The notes under the pieces are model-generated. The model did no database searches, was not told where the DNA came from, and worked only from the letters and a program-made list of their open reading frames with translations. DNA of 64,000 nt from Paraglaciecola sp. (GTDB taxonomy: Bacteria > Pseudomonadota > Gammaproteobacteria > Enterobacterales > Alteromonadaceae). Location: assembly GCA_009993955.1 (NCBI GenBank), contig JAACSL010000010.1, positions 58,322-122,321 of the forward strand. The letters are read 5' to 3'. Below, piece after piece: positions 63,947-64,000 of this stretch; position 1 is the first letter of the stretch; each line of letters begins with the position of its first letter. The position numbers and the translations under genes were made by a program.

Positions 63947-64000
63947 CTGTTCCAAGATCCGATCTTTCGACCAAGAAAGTGGGAACCAACAGAGGAACAG
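63947..64000. repeat. Nested inverted repeats after the shortened GNAT gene, cut by the window edge
   Basis: CTGTTCC (63947) is the reverse complement of GGAACAG (63994-64000), and CTTTC (63964) of GAAAG (63975), nested inside. A second GGAAC lies at 63982. The stretch has no reading frame I recognise. It may be the edge of an inserted element or a structured RNA. Confidence 0.3.

Overview
The window is a stretch of gammaproteobacterial chromosome, most likely from a marine member of the Alteromonadales (Alteromonas/Bowmanella/Shewanella-like). This is inferred from gene content and order, not from a search. The blocks cysS<>ppiB-lpxH, yfbV<>ackA-pta, trxB-aat-bpt-infA, clpA-clpS<>cspD, monomeric icd<>rluE-mnmA-hflD-purB, and methyltransferase<>gloB-mltD are all familiar from that group. 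No rRNA, tRNA, CRISPR array, prophage or complete insertion sequence was recognised. The region is gene-dense and no gene-free stretch exceeds 300 bases.

Layout. 1-3.7 kb (minus strand): a partial secreted alpha/beta hydrolase, a DUF1080 secreted protein, and a membrane GGDEF-EAL protein broken by an in-frame TAA. 3.9-10.2 kb: a stand-alone periplasmic binding protein, a NagX-like acyltransferase, dcd, apbC/mrp, and an ABC-2 exporter pair between mrp and metG. 10.5-23.5 kb: metG, an M1 aminopeptidase lipoprotein, a small periplasmic protein, yghU, a second binding protein (also broken by an in-frame TAA), a YdcF-family protein, a SAM methyltransferase, gloB, mltD, a voltage-sensor-like membrane protein and a small membrane methyltransferase. 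23.6-28.2 kb: a DUF1996 lipoprotein, cysS, ppiB and lpxH, with several short tandem repeats. 28.3-32.7 kb: a PHO-box-like region followed by two tandem alkaline phosphatases, the second a lipoprotein with a collagen-like linker. 32.8-41.3 kb: a third binding protein, a serine beta-lactamase-like hydrolase, a monoacylglycerol-lipase-like hydrolase, a SIMPL protein, a DUF4212/sodium symporter pair and fadH. 41.5-51.4 kb: sppA, a hot-dog thioesterase, sprT, yfbV, ackA-pta, trxB, aat-bpt and infA. 51.5-64 kb: clpA-clpS, cspD, icd, rluE, mnmA, hflD, purB, a class III adenylate cyclase, roxA and a shortened GNAT gene at the edge.

How the genes work together. aat, bpt, clpS and clpA form nearly the whole N-degron route: leucine/phenylalanine tagging, adaptor and unfoldase (ClpP is not in the window). 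ackA-pta interconverts acetyl-CoA and acetate. The phosphatases point to phosphate scavenging under PhoB control. mnmA, rluE, roxA, infA, metG and cysS serve translation. The accessory interest lies in two single-codon gene breaks, the tandem phosphatases, several tandem repeats at gene ends, the pore-less voltage-sensor-like protein, the cyclase placed directly in front of roxA, and a shortened GNAT gene followed by nested inverted repeats at the right edge.
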